DNA of 64,000 bases from JAIOTH01 sp964486685 (lineage in GTDB: Bacteria; Patescibacteriota; Patescibacteriia; UBA1558; S5-K13). The stretch covers positions 7,568 to 71,567 of the forward strand of contig CAZAOE010000003.1 of the NCBI GenBank assembly GCA_964486685.1, read 5' to 3'. This document shows, piece after piece, positions 42,540-52,056 of this stretch. Both the position numbers and the translations under genes were made by a program. The notes beneath the pieces are model-generated. The model saw nothing but the letters and a program-made list of their open reading frames with translations, had not been told where the DNA came from and did no database searches. Each line of letters opens with the position of its first letter. Positions within the stretch are counted from its first letter, which is position 1.

Positions 42540-43880
42540 TAATTCCCCGGCTCTATAATAATTAGTGTGTAAAAAAAGAAGGGTTTTAATGTAAAATTAG
42601 CATATAAACCAAGCTAAAACATTAAAACACCTTCTATGAACAAAGATATAACAAAGTTTTTTGAAATACAAGGGTATCTTGTATACAAAACTAGAATTGA
42701 TAATGATCAAAACATAATAATTAGAATAGGAAGACCAAAAAACAAAAATGAGTGTCCAGATTGTAAAAGTAAAAAACATTATCTTCACAGTAAAGGAAAA
42801 TGGACATTAAAAAAACATTCTAACTTTCAAGAAAAACAAATATATTTAGAAGTAAAAAGAAAAAGATACAAGTGTAAACAATGTCAAAGAGTGTTTAGTG
42901 AAAAATTACCAGATATACCTAGATATGCTAGAAAAACAAATAACTTCATTAAACAATCATTAAACTATCTGTCTAAGAATTCATTTAATGAAGTAGCTAA
43001 AGTAAATCAAATTAGTTATCCTAGTTTAAAAGATCAACTATATAACTATGTTAATCCTTTTCAACTCTTAGAACATCAAATACAGCAATTAAATAAACTA
43101 AATGAAATATATCTTGGTTTAGACGGACAAAGTTTTAGAGGACAAAAAATGGTTCTAACCATTACAGAAGTGAAATTAAAAAAACTAATCACTATCTTAC
43201 CATCAGAATCACAATCTGATTTACTGATATTTTTAAAACAATTACCATTATCCACTAGATTAAAAGTAAAAGGTATATCGATTGATATGACTAACAAACA
43301 TATTAGTTTATTAAGACAATACTTTCCTAATGCTAGAATGGTCATAGATCATTATCATGTTGTTCAACAAGCTATATATAGATTACAAGAAGTAAGAAGA
43401 ATATTACAAAGTGTAAACAGAGTTAATATACCTATTAAGAAAGAACTAGATAAAAACTATGAAAGTTTGACAAATCAAGAAAAAATAAAGATGCTTAAAT
43501 ATTTCATTATCTATCCAGAATTAAAAGAAGCTTACTGGTTTAAAGAAAGATTAAGATCTGTCTATCGGATTAAGAAGTATGACAAAGCTAAAAGAAGATA
43601 TATAATATTAAAAAAAGAACTATTAAAACATAGTAATAATAGTTTAAAGGAACTAGGTAAAACTTTACGTAATTGGCAAGTAGAAATACTAAATTACTTT
43701 ATTACTAAAAAGATTACTAATGCTTATACGGAAGGATTACATACTAAGTGTAAATTGATAAAAAGGAAGTCTTATGGTTTCAGAAATGTAGATACCTATG
43801 TTCGAAAGCTACTTCTTGGCTTAATACCGCTAATAACTATACTTTCTTTACACACTATTTGACATAGAGCCTAATTCCCC
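42540..43880 (+). mobile_element. Intact ISL3-family insertion sequence with target duplication
   Basis: The element proper is 42549-43871 (1323 bp). Its ends are inverted repeats: GGCTCTATaataattAGTGTGTAAA on the left and, read inward, GGCTCTATgtcaaatAGTGTGTAAA on the right. The direct repeat TAATTCCCC flanks both sides (42540-42548 and 43872-43880); ISL3 elements usually duplicate 8 bp. Intact ends, an open transposase and identical flanks indicate a recent insertion. The element landed in a 'ctacaacctaataagcta' repeat and just upstream of the promoter of the next gene. Confidence 0.92.
42636..43862 (+). CDS. tnpA: ISL3-family transposase
   Basis: The 408-residue protein has an N-terminal zinc ribbon (CPDCKSKK...KCKQC) and a DDE catalytic domain. 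The Asp residues are in YLGLDGQSF and VIDHYHVVQQ, and the Glu in TNAYTEGLHTKCKLIKRKSYGFRN, a phrase typical of ISL3 enzymes. Full length and uninterrupted, so probably active. It cuts and joins the terminal repeats described for the element. Confidence 0.93.
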   Translation: MNKDITKFFEIQGYLVYKTRIDNDQNIIIRIGRPKNKNECPDCKSKKHYLHSKGKWTLKKHSNFQEKQIYLEVKRKRYKCKQCQRVFSEKLPDIPRYARKTNNFIKQSLNYLSKNSFNEVAKVNQISYPSLKDQLYNYVNPFQLLEHQIQQLNKLNEIYLGLDGQSFRGQKMVLTITEVKLKKLITILPSESQSDLLIFLKQLPLSTRLKVKGISIDMTNKHISLLRQYFPNARMVIDHYHVVQQAIYRLQEVRRILQSVNRVNIPIKKELDKNYESLTNQEKIKMLKYFIIYPELKEAYWFKERLRSVYRIKKYDKAKRRYIILKKELLKHSNNSLKELGKTLRNWQVEILNYFITKKITNAYTEGLHTKCKLIKRKSYGFRNVDTYVRKLLLGLIPLITILSLHTI

Positions 43881-43909
43881 TTGACTTCTTTCTAAATATA
43901 TGTTATATT
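43881..43909 (+). promoter_or_regulatory. Promoter of the secreted-protein gene next to the IS
   Basis: TTGACT at 43881-43886, 17 bases, then TATATT at 43904-43909. The -35 box begins one base after the IS target duplication ends. The leader has TCCCTC...GAGGGA and an ATATCC cagga GGATAT hairpin that covers part of the Shine-Dalgarno. Confidence 0.65.
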
Positions 43910-44010
43910 TAAATGTTAAGTAAAAAGTAAATCTATTATTTCCAAATCCCTCAGGAAATAATAGATAAATAATGTCAACGAGGGAATAAAAAATATCCCA
44001 GGAGGATATA

Positions 44011-44448
44011 ATGAAAAAAATTATATTAATAGTAATGATTATCGCAATAGCTGGACTAGCTACCGCCGAAACCCCCGTTGTTAGTTCTTACTATTCCATT
44101 GGTTATTCTGATTATTGTGAAATAATCAGCTTTGTAAATACCCAGGGTCTCGAGAATACCAATGGCAGTAAATGTGTTGTTGTTAATGGATATAGCATAA
44201 AAGTCTACCCGTGGGAAGGAATAATTATCAAGTTATTGCCCTTCTCATATGATGCTGAAGTAGCTGTAGTAGACAACGGTTTTGACGGTATCGATGTTGA
44301 CGATGAAATCGACCGAATTGCTGGCATTGATAATCTAAAAGATTTTCTTGACTCCTTTCCTTGGAAAGGCACAGAATACGATTATGCTGAAACTGAAGAA
44401 GAAGTTGAAATTGACCCACTTGAAGTTCTCATCGAAACTCTAAAATAA
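44011..44448 (+). CDS. Secreted acidic protein (unknown)
   Basis: The 145-residue product has a signal peptide (MKKIILIVMIIAIAGLATA, cut near 19). The mature part is acidic, with two Cys (in DYCEI and SKCVVV) that could form a disulfide, and a C-terminal Glu-rich segment. It has AGGAGG seven bases before its ATG, a promoter upstream and a terminator just after. There is no recognised domain. The good expression signals suggest an abundant exported protein. Confidence 0.75.
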   Translation: MKKIILIVMIIAIAGLATAETPVVSSYYSIGYSDYCEIISFVNTQGLENTNGSKCVVVNGYSIKVYPWEGIIIKLLPFSYDAEVAVVDNGFDGIDVDDEIDRIAGIDNLKDFLDSFPWKGTEYDYAETEEEVEIDPLEVLIETLK

Positions 44449-44456
44449 AATTATCC

Positions 44457-44494
44457 GGCCCCATTCTCATTCGAGAGATTGGGGTCTTTTTTTT
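44457..44494 (+). terminator. Terminator of the secreted-protein gene
   Basis: GGCCCCATTCTC attcg GAGATTGGGGTC-type stem followed by eight Ts. Confidence 0.85.
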
Positions 44495-44628
44495 GTAAAA
44501 ATGCAAAATGCAAAACGAAAAGCGTAAAATTTAAAACTAAACTTTCAACTTGCCCATTTTCCTGATATAATAAAAACATTAGATGAGATAAAAATCTATA
44601 TTTTTTGTTATAAATAACTAATAAAATT

Positions 44629-45663
44629 ATGATGGAAACATTAAAAAATTTAAATTTTTTGGGAAATAATGCTTATGAATATCTAAGAGCTCTAATTATA
44701 TTTATAGGGCTTATTATTATTCTAAAAATTTTTAAAAGCATTATTATACAAAAATTAAAAAAATTAGCTAAAAAAACTAAAACCGAATTTGACGATATTT
44801 TAATAAATATATTTCAAACAATTAAGCCACCATTTTATTTACTGGCCTCGCTATACATTTCAATCAAAACATTAATTATTCCTGACATTGCTAGCAAAAT
44901 AATAAATATTTTATTTATCATTATTATTATTTATGAAGTAATTCGTGCTTTAGAAAAAATGGTTGACTATTTATTTAAAATAAAGGGAAAAGAAAATGCT
45001 TCTATTTCTCGAACAATTAAACTTATTATTAAAATTTGTATTTGGACTTTTGGTATAATTCTAGCTCTTGGTAATTTAGGAGTGAATGTTACATCTTTTA
45101 TTGCCGGTTTAGGCATAGGCGGTATTGCTATTGCTTTAGCATTACAAAATATTCTAAAAGATATATTTAGTAATTTTTCAATACTTATAGACAAACCATT
45201 TGAAATTGGAGATTTTATCAAAATAGGAAATGACATGGGAACTGTAGAAAAAATTGGAATTAAAACTACCCACATCAGAACTTTGGACGGCGAGCAATTA
45301 ATAATTGCTAATAGTGAATTAACTGATGCTCGTGTCCAAAATTTCAAAAGATTAGAAAAAAGAAGGGCTTTATTTAATATCGGGGTTATTTATGAAACTT
45401 CTTCAGAAAAATTAGCCCAAATTCCCCAAATCATAGAAAGCATCATTAAAAGAGAAAAACAAGCTGAATTTGATAGATGCCATTTTAAAAACTTTGGGGA
45501 TTTTAGCCTAAACTTTGAAATATCTTATTATGCCAACACTCAGGACTATAAAGAATATTTGGATATTGTAGAAAAAATAAACTTAGCAATTATAGATTCA
45601 TTTAGAAAAGAAAATATAGAATTTGCTTATCCCACGCACGTTGAATACCAGAAGACAGTGTAA
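44629..45663 (+). CDS. mscS: MscS-family mechanosensitive channel
   Basis: The 344-residue protein has about four membrane helices. The pore helix shows FIAGLGIGGIAIALALQNILKDIFSNFSIL near 158-187, the Gly/Ala-rich TM3 of MscS. The beta domain follows with IGDFIKIGNDMGTVEKIGIKTTHIRTLDG, and the C-terminal alpha/beta domain. It should release solutes under osmotic downshock. A spacer of 'attcgta' repeats separates it from the next gene. Confidence 0.9.
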   Translation: MMETLKNLNFLGNNAYEYLRALIIFIGLIIILKIFKSIIIQKLKKLAKKTKTEFDDILINIFQTIKPPFYLLASLYISIKTLIIPDIASKIINILFIIIIIYEVIRALEKMVDYLFKIKGKENASISRTIKLIIKICIWTFGIILALGNLGVNVTSFIAGLGIGGIAIALALQNILKDIFSNFSILIDKPFEIGDFIKIGNDMGTVEKIGIKTTHIRTLDGEQLIIANSELTDARVQNFKRLEKRRALFNIGVIYETSSEKLAQIPQIIESIIKREKQAEFDRCHFKNFGDFSLNFEISYYANTQDYKEYLDIVEKINLAIIDSFRKENIEFAYPTHVEYQKTV

Positions 45664-45806
45664 ATATAATGCCAATCTACGAATGATATACCAATTATGC
45701 AAATATAATACAAATAAATATTCTAATTAATATAGGTAATTCTAATTATTAGTATAGTATTCGTATTATTAGTATTAATTCGTATATTAGCATTATATAT
45801 TAGTAT
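45664..45806. repeat. 'ATTCGTA' word repeat with long imperfect inversion
   Basis: The left half ('ccaatctacgaatgatataccaattatgc') and the right half ('gtattcgtattattagtattaattcgtatattagcat') are roughly inverted. The spacer ends at the start codon of the GT4 gene, as the similar spacers do at 15350 and 28564. Confidence 0.6.
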
Positions 45807-46916
45807 ATGAAAAAAACATTACTCATAACTTTGGATTTCTGGCCGAACCACGGAGGCGTGGCTAATTATTATTATAATCTATGTAAAAATCTTCCCAAAA
45901 AAGATATATTTATTTTAACTAATGTCAAAAAAGAGGACAGTCAACTTAAAATTATAAATAAAAAATTACTCTATAAATTTTTCTGGCCACATTGGACAAG
46001 GGCTTATCAAGAAACCCTAAAGGTGATAAAAGAAAATAAAATCCAAAAACTTTGGGTGGGAAATTTATTACCCTTGGGAACCGTAGCTTATTTAATCTAT
46101 AAAAAACATCAGATTCCTTATTTTGTTTCTTTACATGGTTTAGATATTTTAAATGCTTTAAAAAATAAAAGAAAAAAACTCTTAGCCAAAAAAATATTAA
46201 AGCATGCTCAATTTATAACTGTAAATAGTAATTGCACAAAAAATTTGCTCAAAGATTTAGTTAAAAATCAAGAAAAAATTAAAATTATCTATCCCGGAGT
46301 TAATCTTAATTTTCAAAAAATCAACGAACAAAAATTATCTGAGATTAAAAACAAATACAACCCAAATAATAAAAAAATAATATTAACTACTGGCCGTTTG
46401 GTCAAAAGAAAAAACCACGAATTAGTTATCAAAGCCATTAAAAAATTGGCTCAAAAAATACCTAACTTAGTTTATTTAATCATTGGCAATGGACCTGAAA
46501 AAAAGAACTACGGATTAAGGATTAAGAATTACGGATTACAAAACAACATAAAAATTTTAACAAATATTAACAACGAAGAACTTCCTTATTTTTATAAACT
46601 ATCAGATATTTTTATTATGGTTAGTAAAACTTCTCCGGAAGATATTGAGGGTTTTGGGATAGTATATTTAGAGGCCGGATTATTTAAAAAACCAGTAATT
46701 GCTTCTAACCAGGGTGGTTCAAAAGAAGCAGTTATAAATAATCAGACCGGTATTTTAATAAATGATAATCTTGCCGAGTTAAAACAAGCTATAATAAAAT
46801 TATTAAATAATTCTGAACTAAGAAATCAATTGGGAAATAATGCCGAGCAAAGAATACAAAAAACTTTTTTATGGCCAGAAATTAGCAAAAAATTAATAAA
46901 ATATATTAATGAATAA
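45807..46916 (+). CDS. Glycosyltransferase family 4
   Basis: The 369-residue GT-B enzyme has HGGVANYYYNL (acceptor loop) near 16-26, LTTGRLVKRKNHELVIKAI, and the nucleotide-sugar signature PEDIEGFGIVYLEAGLFKKPVIASNQGGSKEAV near the C-terminus. Residues KNYGLRIKNYGL (DNA 46503-46541) are two near-copies of an 'aactacggattaaggatt' word, lying where the family usually has a short helix. It probably builds a surface or lipid-linked glycan. Confidence 0.87.
   Translation: MKKTLLITLDFWPNHGGVANYYYNLCKNLPKKDIFILTNVKKEDSQLKIINKKLLYKFFWPHWTRAYQETLKVIKENKIQKLWVGNLLPLGTVAYLIYKKHQIPYFVSLHGLDILNALKNKRKKLLAKKILKHAQFITVNSNCTKNLLKDLVKNQEKIKIIYPGVNLNFQKINEQKLSEIKNKYNPNNKKIILTTGRLVKRKNHELVIKAIKKLAQKIPNLVYLIIGNGPEKKNYGLRIKNYGLQNNIKILTNINNEELPYFYKLSDIFIMVSKTSPEDIEGFGIVYLEAGLFKKPVIASNQGGSKEAVINNQTGILINDNLAELKQAIIKLLNNSELRNQLGNNAEQRIQKTFLWPEISKKLIKYINE
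46503..46541 (+). repeat. Duplicated 'aaytacggatta' word inside the GT4 gene
   Basis: 'aactacggattaagg' and 'aattacggattacaa' are tandem near-copies. The same kind of word, 'cgtaattcgtaatt', appears in the thrS 3' flank at 56544-56560. Confidence 0.45.
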
Positions 46917-47063
46917 TTCAAAATTTAAAACTAAAAATGCAAAACTACAACTAAAAATTAAAAATAAGATTAAAAAATTTGAATTTTAAATTATAATTTT
47001 ACGCTTTGCATTTTTCATTTTTAATTAAAACGAATCTAAATAAAATGATTCTAAAAAAAACCA

Positions 47064-48254
47064 ATGAACAGAAAAATGAACAGAAATAAAAATAAAAAAT
47101 ACGATGTTATTATTTTTAATATGTCTAGCCATACTGAGTGGATTAAGGGCATTAGTAATAGAAATTTTCATATTATTGATCATTTAAAAAACAATCCTAA
47201 AATAAATAGAATCTTGGCTGTTGATTATTTGCCCCATACCTGGAAAAGGTTTTTAAGAAATTTTTATGAAAATATTATTAATACCCCGCCTGGAAAAACT
47301 CTTAAAATTAGTCCCTTAACTCGCATCTATCAGCCCGAAGAAAAAATAATTGTTTATTCTACTATTAAAAATAAGATTAATTTAAATAAAACCTTAGAGG
47401 AAATTAATCTTTTTGCCCAAAAACAAAATTTTAAAAATATAATTCTTTGGTCTAATTATCCTTTAATCACCAAACATTTTGATTTAATTGAACATCAGGT
47501 CTCGGTTTTTGATACTATAGATAATTGGTCTGAACATGCCAGTTATCAAAAATTTAAAAAAGAATTAAAACAAAATTATCAAATCATTAAAGACAAGGCC
47601 GATATTATTTTTATTTTAGCCAAAGATTCAAAAAAAATATTTTATCCTCGCAAAGAAAATATCTATCAAATTACTCAAGGAGTAGACTTGGTTCATTACC
47701 AAAACAAGAGTAAACTTATAAATAATGACATTGCTCGCTTGCCTCATCCAATTATCGGCTATGTCGGTATTATTCAAGAAAATAGAATAAATTTTCCCTT
47801 AATAGAATATTTAGCTCAAAAAAATCCTGACAAATCTTTGGTTTTAATTGGGCCGATTTGGCGCAAAGAGGATGAAGAAAGATTAAAAAAACTACCAAAT
47901 ATTTATTTATTAGGAGCTAAGAGTTATGCCGAAGTACCAAATTATATTCAACAATTTGATGTGGGCATTATTCCCCATTTAGTAAATGAATTTATTAAAT
48001 ATACCTGCCCCATGAAATTATATGAATATATGGCTTGCGGAATTCCCATAGTTACTACTGATACTCCCGGCGTAGAACAATTTGCTGATTATATAAAAAT
48101 TACCAATGATTTTGAAAAATTTAATGAATTTGTACAGCAAGAATTAAATACTGATTCTGGAGAAAAGAGAAATGAAAAATTACAAATTATTAAAGAACAT
48201 ACCTGGGCAAAAAAAATAGACCAAATGTTAAATTATATAGAAGAAAAATTATGA
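47064..48254 (+). CDS. Glycosyltransferase, GT4-like
   Basis: The 396-residue protein has a GT-B layout. The C-terminal domain shows GYVGIIQENRINFPLIEYLA, LVLIGPIWRKED, and YIQQFDVGIIPHL...YTCPMKLYEYMACGIPIVTTDTPG, with the donor-site Glu in MKLYEYMACG. The N-terminal domain includes VFDTIDNWSEHASY, reminiscent of teichuronic-acid and exopolysaccharide glycosyltransferases. Its stop overlaps argS by four bases (ATGA), so the two are translationally coupled. Confidence 0.75.
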   Translation: MNRKMNRNKNKKYDVIIFNMSSHTEWIKGISNRNFHIIDHLKNNPKINRILAVDYLPHTWKRFLRNFYENIINTPPGKTLKISPLTRIYQPEEKIIVYSTIKNKINLNKTLEEINLFAQKQNFKNIILWSNYPLITKHFDLIEHQVSVFDTIDNWSEHASYQKFKKELKQNYQIIKDKADIIFILAKDSKKIFYPRKENIYQITQGVDLVHYQNKSKLINNDIARLPHPIIGYVGIIQENRINFPLIEYLAQKNPDKSLVLIGPIWRKEDEERLKKLPNIYLLGAKSYAEVPNYIQQFDVGIIPHLVNEFIKYTCPMKLYEYMACGIPIVTTDTPGVEQFADYIKITNDFEKFNEFVQQELNTDSGEKRNEKLQIIKEHTWAKKIDQMLNYIEEKL

Positions 48255-49957
48255 ATTTTGAACTAAAAATAAAACAATTACTAAAAAAAGAGGTCAAATT
48301 AGAAAAAATAATTTTGGAAACTCCGCTCAATCCAGAACTAGGGGATTTTAGTTTTCCTTGTTTTCAACTAAGTGAAAAATTGCCAAAGGTCTCGACCGCA
48401 GTGGAGAGACAAAAAAATCCATCAGAAATAGCCCAAGAACTAGAGAAAAAAATACCTTCAGCAAATTTTATTAATAAAATAAAGGCCAATGGTCCATATT
48501 TAAATTTCTTTATAGATTATAAACTTTGCGCTCCAGAAATTTTAACAAAAATATATAAAGAAAAAGAAAATTATGGAAAACTTAAAATCGGCCAAAATAA
48601 AAAAATTGTTTTAGATTATTCAGCTCCTAATATTGCTAAGCCCCTTAGCATCGGTCATCTCAGAAGTACAATTATTGGCCAAGCGCTTTACAATATTTTT
48701 AATTTTTTAGGATATAAATCAATTGGCGTAAATCATCTTGGCGATTGGGGGACTCAATTTGGAAAATTAATTTATGCTTACAAAAAATGGGGCAATGAAG
48801 CAGAATTAAAAAAAAGCCCCATCAAATATCTATTATCTTTATATATAAAATTTCATGAGGAAGCAGAAAAAGATGAAGCATTAGATGACCAAGCCAGAGA
48901 AGAATTTAAAAAATTAGAAAACAAAAATCCGCAAGTGACAAAACTTTGGAAAAAATTTAGCAAGCTAAGTTTAAAAGAGTTTAATAAAGTATATAAAATT
49001 TTAAATATAAATATTGATTATAATACCGGTGAATCGTTTTATAATAATAAATTAGAAAAGGCCATACAAAAAGTAAAAGAAAAAATTGCCACTAAAAAAT
49101 CTCAAGGCGCTTTAATTGTTGACTTGGAAAAATATAAAATGCCTCCGGTATTATTGAAAAAATCTAATGGCACCAGTACTTACCATACTCGTGATTTAGC
49201 TACTGCTTTCTATCGACTTAAAAAATTTAAACCAAAAAAACTTTTATATGTAGTTGGTTCTGAACAAAAATTACATTTTGAACAATTATTTAAGGTCTTA
49301 GATTTAATGGGCTTAAATAATGATAAATTCATTCATGTTGATTTTGGCTTATTTAAATTTCCAGAAGGTAAAATGTCAACTCGTGAAGGCAAAATTATCT
49401 TTTTAGAAGATGTGATAAATAAATCCATCAAACTAGCAACTAAAATTATTAATGAGAAAAATCCTGACCTCGAAAATAAAGCAGACATTGCTAAAAAAGT
49501 TGGCGTTGGCTCTTTAATTTTTGGAGATTTAAAAAACGACCGCACTAAAAATATAGAATTTAATTGGGACAGAATTTTATCTTTTGATGGGGAAACCGGA
49601 GCTTATTTGCAATATACATATGCTCGTTCCTGTAGTATTATTAAAAAAGCCAAAATTAAAATTAGTCCTAAAATAAATTTTAATGTTATTAAAGAAAAAG
49701 AAGAACTTAAACTAATTAAAAGATTAAATTCTTTTTCTGATGCTTTAATTAAAGTTTCAGAAACATATCAACCCTATCATTTAGCTCAATATCTAATTGA
49801 GTTGGCTAAAGAGTATAATGAATTTTATAACAATTGTAAAGTAATTAACAAAGACAAAGAAATAATGAAAATGCGCTTATTATTAGTAAGCTCAGTTAAG
49901 CAAGTTTTAGCTAATGGTCTTAAGCTTTTAGGAATAGAAGTGGTTGAGGAAATGTAA
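48251..49957 (+). CDS. argS: Arginyl-tRNA synthetase
   Basis: It charges tRNA-Arg. The class I HIGH-type motif is in SAPNIAKPLSIGHLRSTIIG, and the KMSK-type motif is EGKMSTREGKI. The N-terminal additional domain (about 1-100) and the C-terminal helical domain (YTYARSCSII...YNEFYNNCKV) are present. Length 568. The segment KVSTAVERQ near residues 46-54 is an interspersed repeat inserted in frame in the N-terminal domain, between FQLSEKLP and KNPSEIAQEL. The ATG overlaps the upstream glycosyltransferase stop. Confidence 0.94.
   Translation: MNFELKIKQLLKKEVKLEKIILETPLNPELGDFSFPCFQLSEKLPKVSTAVERQKNPSEIAQELEKKIPSANFINKIKANGPYLNFFIDYKLCAPEILTKIYKEKENYGKLKIGQNKKIVLDYSAPNIAKPLSIGHLRSTIIGQALYNIFNFLGYKSIGVNHLGDWGTQFGKLIYAYKKWGNEAELKKSPIKYLLSLYIKFHEEAEKDEALDDQAREEFKKLENKNPQVTKLWKKFSKLSLKEFNKVYKILNINIDYNTGESFYNNKLEKAIQKVKEKIATKKSQGALIVDLEKYKMPPVLLKKSNGTSTYHTRDLATAFYRLKKFKPKKLLYVVGSEQKLHFEQLFKVLDLMGLNNDKFIHVDFGLFKFPEGKMSTREGKIIFLEDVINKSIKLATKIINEKNPDLENKADIAKKVGVGSLIFGDLKNDRTKNIEFNWDRILSFDGETGAYLQYTYARSCSIIKKAKIKISPKINFNVIKEKEELKLIKRLNSFSDALIKVSETYQPYHLAQYLIELAKEYNEFYNNCKVINKDKEIMKMRLLLVSSVKQVLANGLKLLGIEVVEEM
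48385..48409 (+). repeat. In-frame interspersed repeat in argS (TCTCGACCG family)
   Basis: AAAGG followed by TCTCGACCGCAGTGGAGAGA. It differs from the hydA copy (17759-17783) at one base and is read in another frame. Confidence 0.8.
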
Positions 49958-50029
49958 ACCATTAACTTGAAATTTTAAACTAAACAAAAAAGAGTAAAAA
50001 AATAATTCACTCTTTTAAAATTTCTGAAA

Positions 50030-50398
50030 TCAATTTCTTCTTTTAAATTTACCTAAATCTCTCAAAAAATCTCGCAAAAACCTTATTGCCTCAGAACAAT
50101 TATGATAAGAATCTTTTTGTTCTTCTTTTAAATAATTACCTCCTATACCTATTTCTTCTCCAGTACTAACTTTTTCTCCCAACATATCATTTCCTATTTT
50201 TTCTAACTTTTCAATGTAATCATTAACCGCTCTTTCAACTTCTGAAACCCCCACAATCTCTTCATTAAGCTTATCAATTAGTTCTTTGGCTGTTAATTCT
50301 CCATTTACAATATCATTAAGCCTACCATTAAAAATTTCTTTAATATTATCCTCTGCATGATTAATGGCTTCCATGGCCTCGGCGGGTAGTCCACACAT
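50030..50398 (-). CDS. Hypothetical helical protein
   Basis: The 122-residue protein is charged and probably all-helical, rich in Glu, Lys and Ile with heptad-like spacing in 15-70. There is no membrane segment. It lies divergent from gatB and convergent with argS, with about 70-100 bp on each side. No family is recognised. The unbroken frame and normal composition make it a likely gene. Confidence 0.5.
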   Translation of the reverse strand: MCGLPAEAMEAINHAEDNIKEIFNGRLNDIVNGELTAKELIDKLNEEIVGVSEVERAVNDYIEKLEKIGNDMLGEKVSTGEEIGIGGNYLKEEQKDSYHNCSEAIRFLRDFLRDLGKFKRRN

Positions 50399-50502
50399 AG
50401 TTTTGATTTGATTAATTATTAAATTTATATTATGTTATAATAAATATATAATAAAAAATTAAAAAAGGCAATATAACAATTTAACAATATAACAATATAG
50501 CA

Positions 50503-52002
50503 ATGAATTTAGAACCAGTCATTGGATTAGAAATACATGTGCAATTAAAAACAAAATCTAAAATGTTTTGTGGTTGTTCTAATGATGCCGAAAACAAAGA
50601 ACCCAATACTTTAATTTGTCCAATTTGTACTGGCCATCCTGGTGCTTTGCCAATTTTAAATCAAGAAGTGGTTAATTGTGGTATTAAGTTGGCCTTAGCT
50701 TTAAATTTAAAAATAAATAAAAAATCTGTCTTTGAAAGAAAATCGTATTTTTATCCTGATTTACCTAATGGTTATCAAATATCTCAATTTGAACATCCAT
50801 TATCGACAGAAGGGCATTATGTTTTAAAAACAGGAAAAGAAAAAATCCGAATTGGTATTGAAAGATTACATTTAGAAAACGATGCTGCTAAAAATATTCA
50901 TCAAGCAGATAATAGCTTAATTGATTTTAACCGCGCTGGCACACCTTTAGCTGAAATTGTCACTAAGCCAGATATTAAAACACCACTTCAAGCTAAAAAT
51001 TTTCTACAAGATTTAAGAAGAATTTGCCGTTATTTAGAAATTTCTGATGCTGACATGGAAAAAGGACAATTAAGATGTGATGTTAATATTTCGTTAAGAC
51101 CGCATGGAGATCAAAGCTTATATCCAAAAACTGAAATAAAAAATCTTAACTCTTTTAAGTCAGTAGAGAGGGCCTTAGAATATGAAATTAAAAGACAAAA
51201 CGAGCTTTGGAATAAAAATAATGCTCCCAAAGAAGAGACCACTCGTGGCTGGAATGATTCCCAGCAAATTACTGAATTACAGAGGTCAAAAGAAATGGCT
51301 AATGATTATCGTTATTTTCCAGAACCAGATTTACCTGAATTGATTATAGATAAAAAATTAATTACTAAAATAAAAAATGAAATTCCAGAGCTTCCCAATG
51401 CTAAAAATGAAAGATTTATTAAAGAATATGAATTAACTTCACAAGATGCTGAAATTTTAACAGACAATAAAAAGATTAGTGAATATTTTGAAAAAGTGGT
51501 CTCTGAATTTAGAGAATGGCTGATATCAGAAGTGGAAAGTACTCGCGAAACCGAAAATGAAATTTGGGAAAATAATAAGAAAAAATCTATAAAATTAATT
51601 AAAGGCTGGATTACTTCTGAATTATTTAAATTAATGAATGAATCTGCAATTACAATAGAGGAATTAAAAATAACACCAGAAAATATGGGAGAATTTATTA
51701 AGACGATTTATTTATCAAAAGTAAATAGCTCTAATGCTCAAAAAATATTAAAAATCATGTTTGATGAAGGCGGCGACCCCTCCCAAATAATAGAACAAAA
51801 TGATTTGGGACAAGTCAGTGATAAATCAAAAATGGAAAAACTAGTTGAAAATATTATTAAAAATAATCCTGAACAAGTTGAGCAATATCAAAATGGCAAA
51901 GAAAATCTAATTAAATATTTTGTGGGTATGTTAATGAAAAAAACCAATGGCAAGGCTAACCCCAGAATAGGAGAAGAATTATTTAGAGAAAAATTGAAAT
52001 AA
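50503..52002 (+). CDS. gatB: Asp-tRNA(Asn)/Glu-tRNA(Gln) amidotransferase subunit B
   Basis: GatB, with GatA and GatC, converts mischarged Glu-tRNA(Gln) or Asp-tRNA(Asn) to the amide form. The signature VIGLEIHVQLKTKSKMFCGC, the zinc-type CPICTGHPGALP, YPDLPNGYQISQ and DFNRAGTPLAEI are diagnostic. The C-terminal YqeY-like helical tail is present. GatA and GatC genes are not in the window. Gln tRNA encoded at 8845 is a possible substrate. A bidirectional terminator separates it from pyrI. Confidence 0.94.
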   Translation: MNLEPVIGLEIHVQLKTKSKMFCGCSNDAENKEPNTLICPICTGHPGALPILNQEVVNCGIKLALALNLKINKKSVFERKSYFYPDLPNGYQISQFEHPLSTEGHYVLKTGKEKIRIGIERLHLENDAAKNIHQADNSLIDFNRAGTPLAEIVTKPDIKTPLQAKNFLQDLRRICRYLEISDADMEKGQLRCDVNISLRPHGDQSLYPKTEIKNLNSFKSVERALEYEIKRQNELWNKNNAPKEETTRGWNDSQQITELQRSKEMANDYRYFPEPDLPELIIDKKLITKIKNEIPELPNAKNERFIKEYELTSQDAEILTDNKKISEYFEKVVSEFREWLISEVESTRETENEIWENNKKKSIKLIKGWITSELFKLMNESAITIEELKITPENMGEFIKTIYLSKVNSSNAQKILKIMFDEGGDPSQIIEQNDLGQVSDKSKMEKLVENIIKNNPEQVEQYQNGKENLIKYFVGMLMKKTNGKANPRIGEELFREKLK

Positions 52003-52013
52003 AATTTTTTAAA

Positions 52014-52052
52014 AATAAAAAGGGCGGATATTGATAATCCGCCTTTTAAATT
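52014..52052. terminator. Bidirectional terminator between gatB and pyrI
   Basis: AAAAGGGCGGATA ttga TAATCCGCCTTTT forms a stem with A and T runs on each side. It can serve both convergent genes. Confidence 0.85.
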
Positions 52053-52056
52053 TAAG

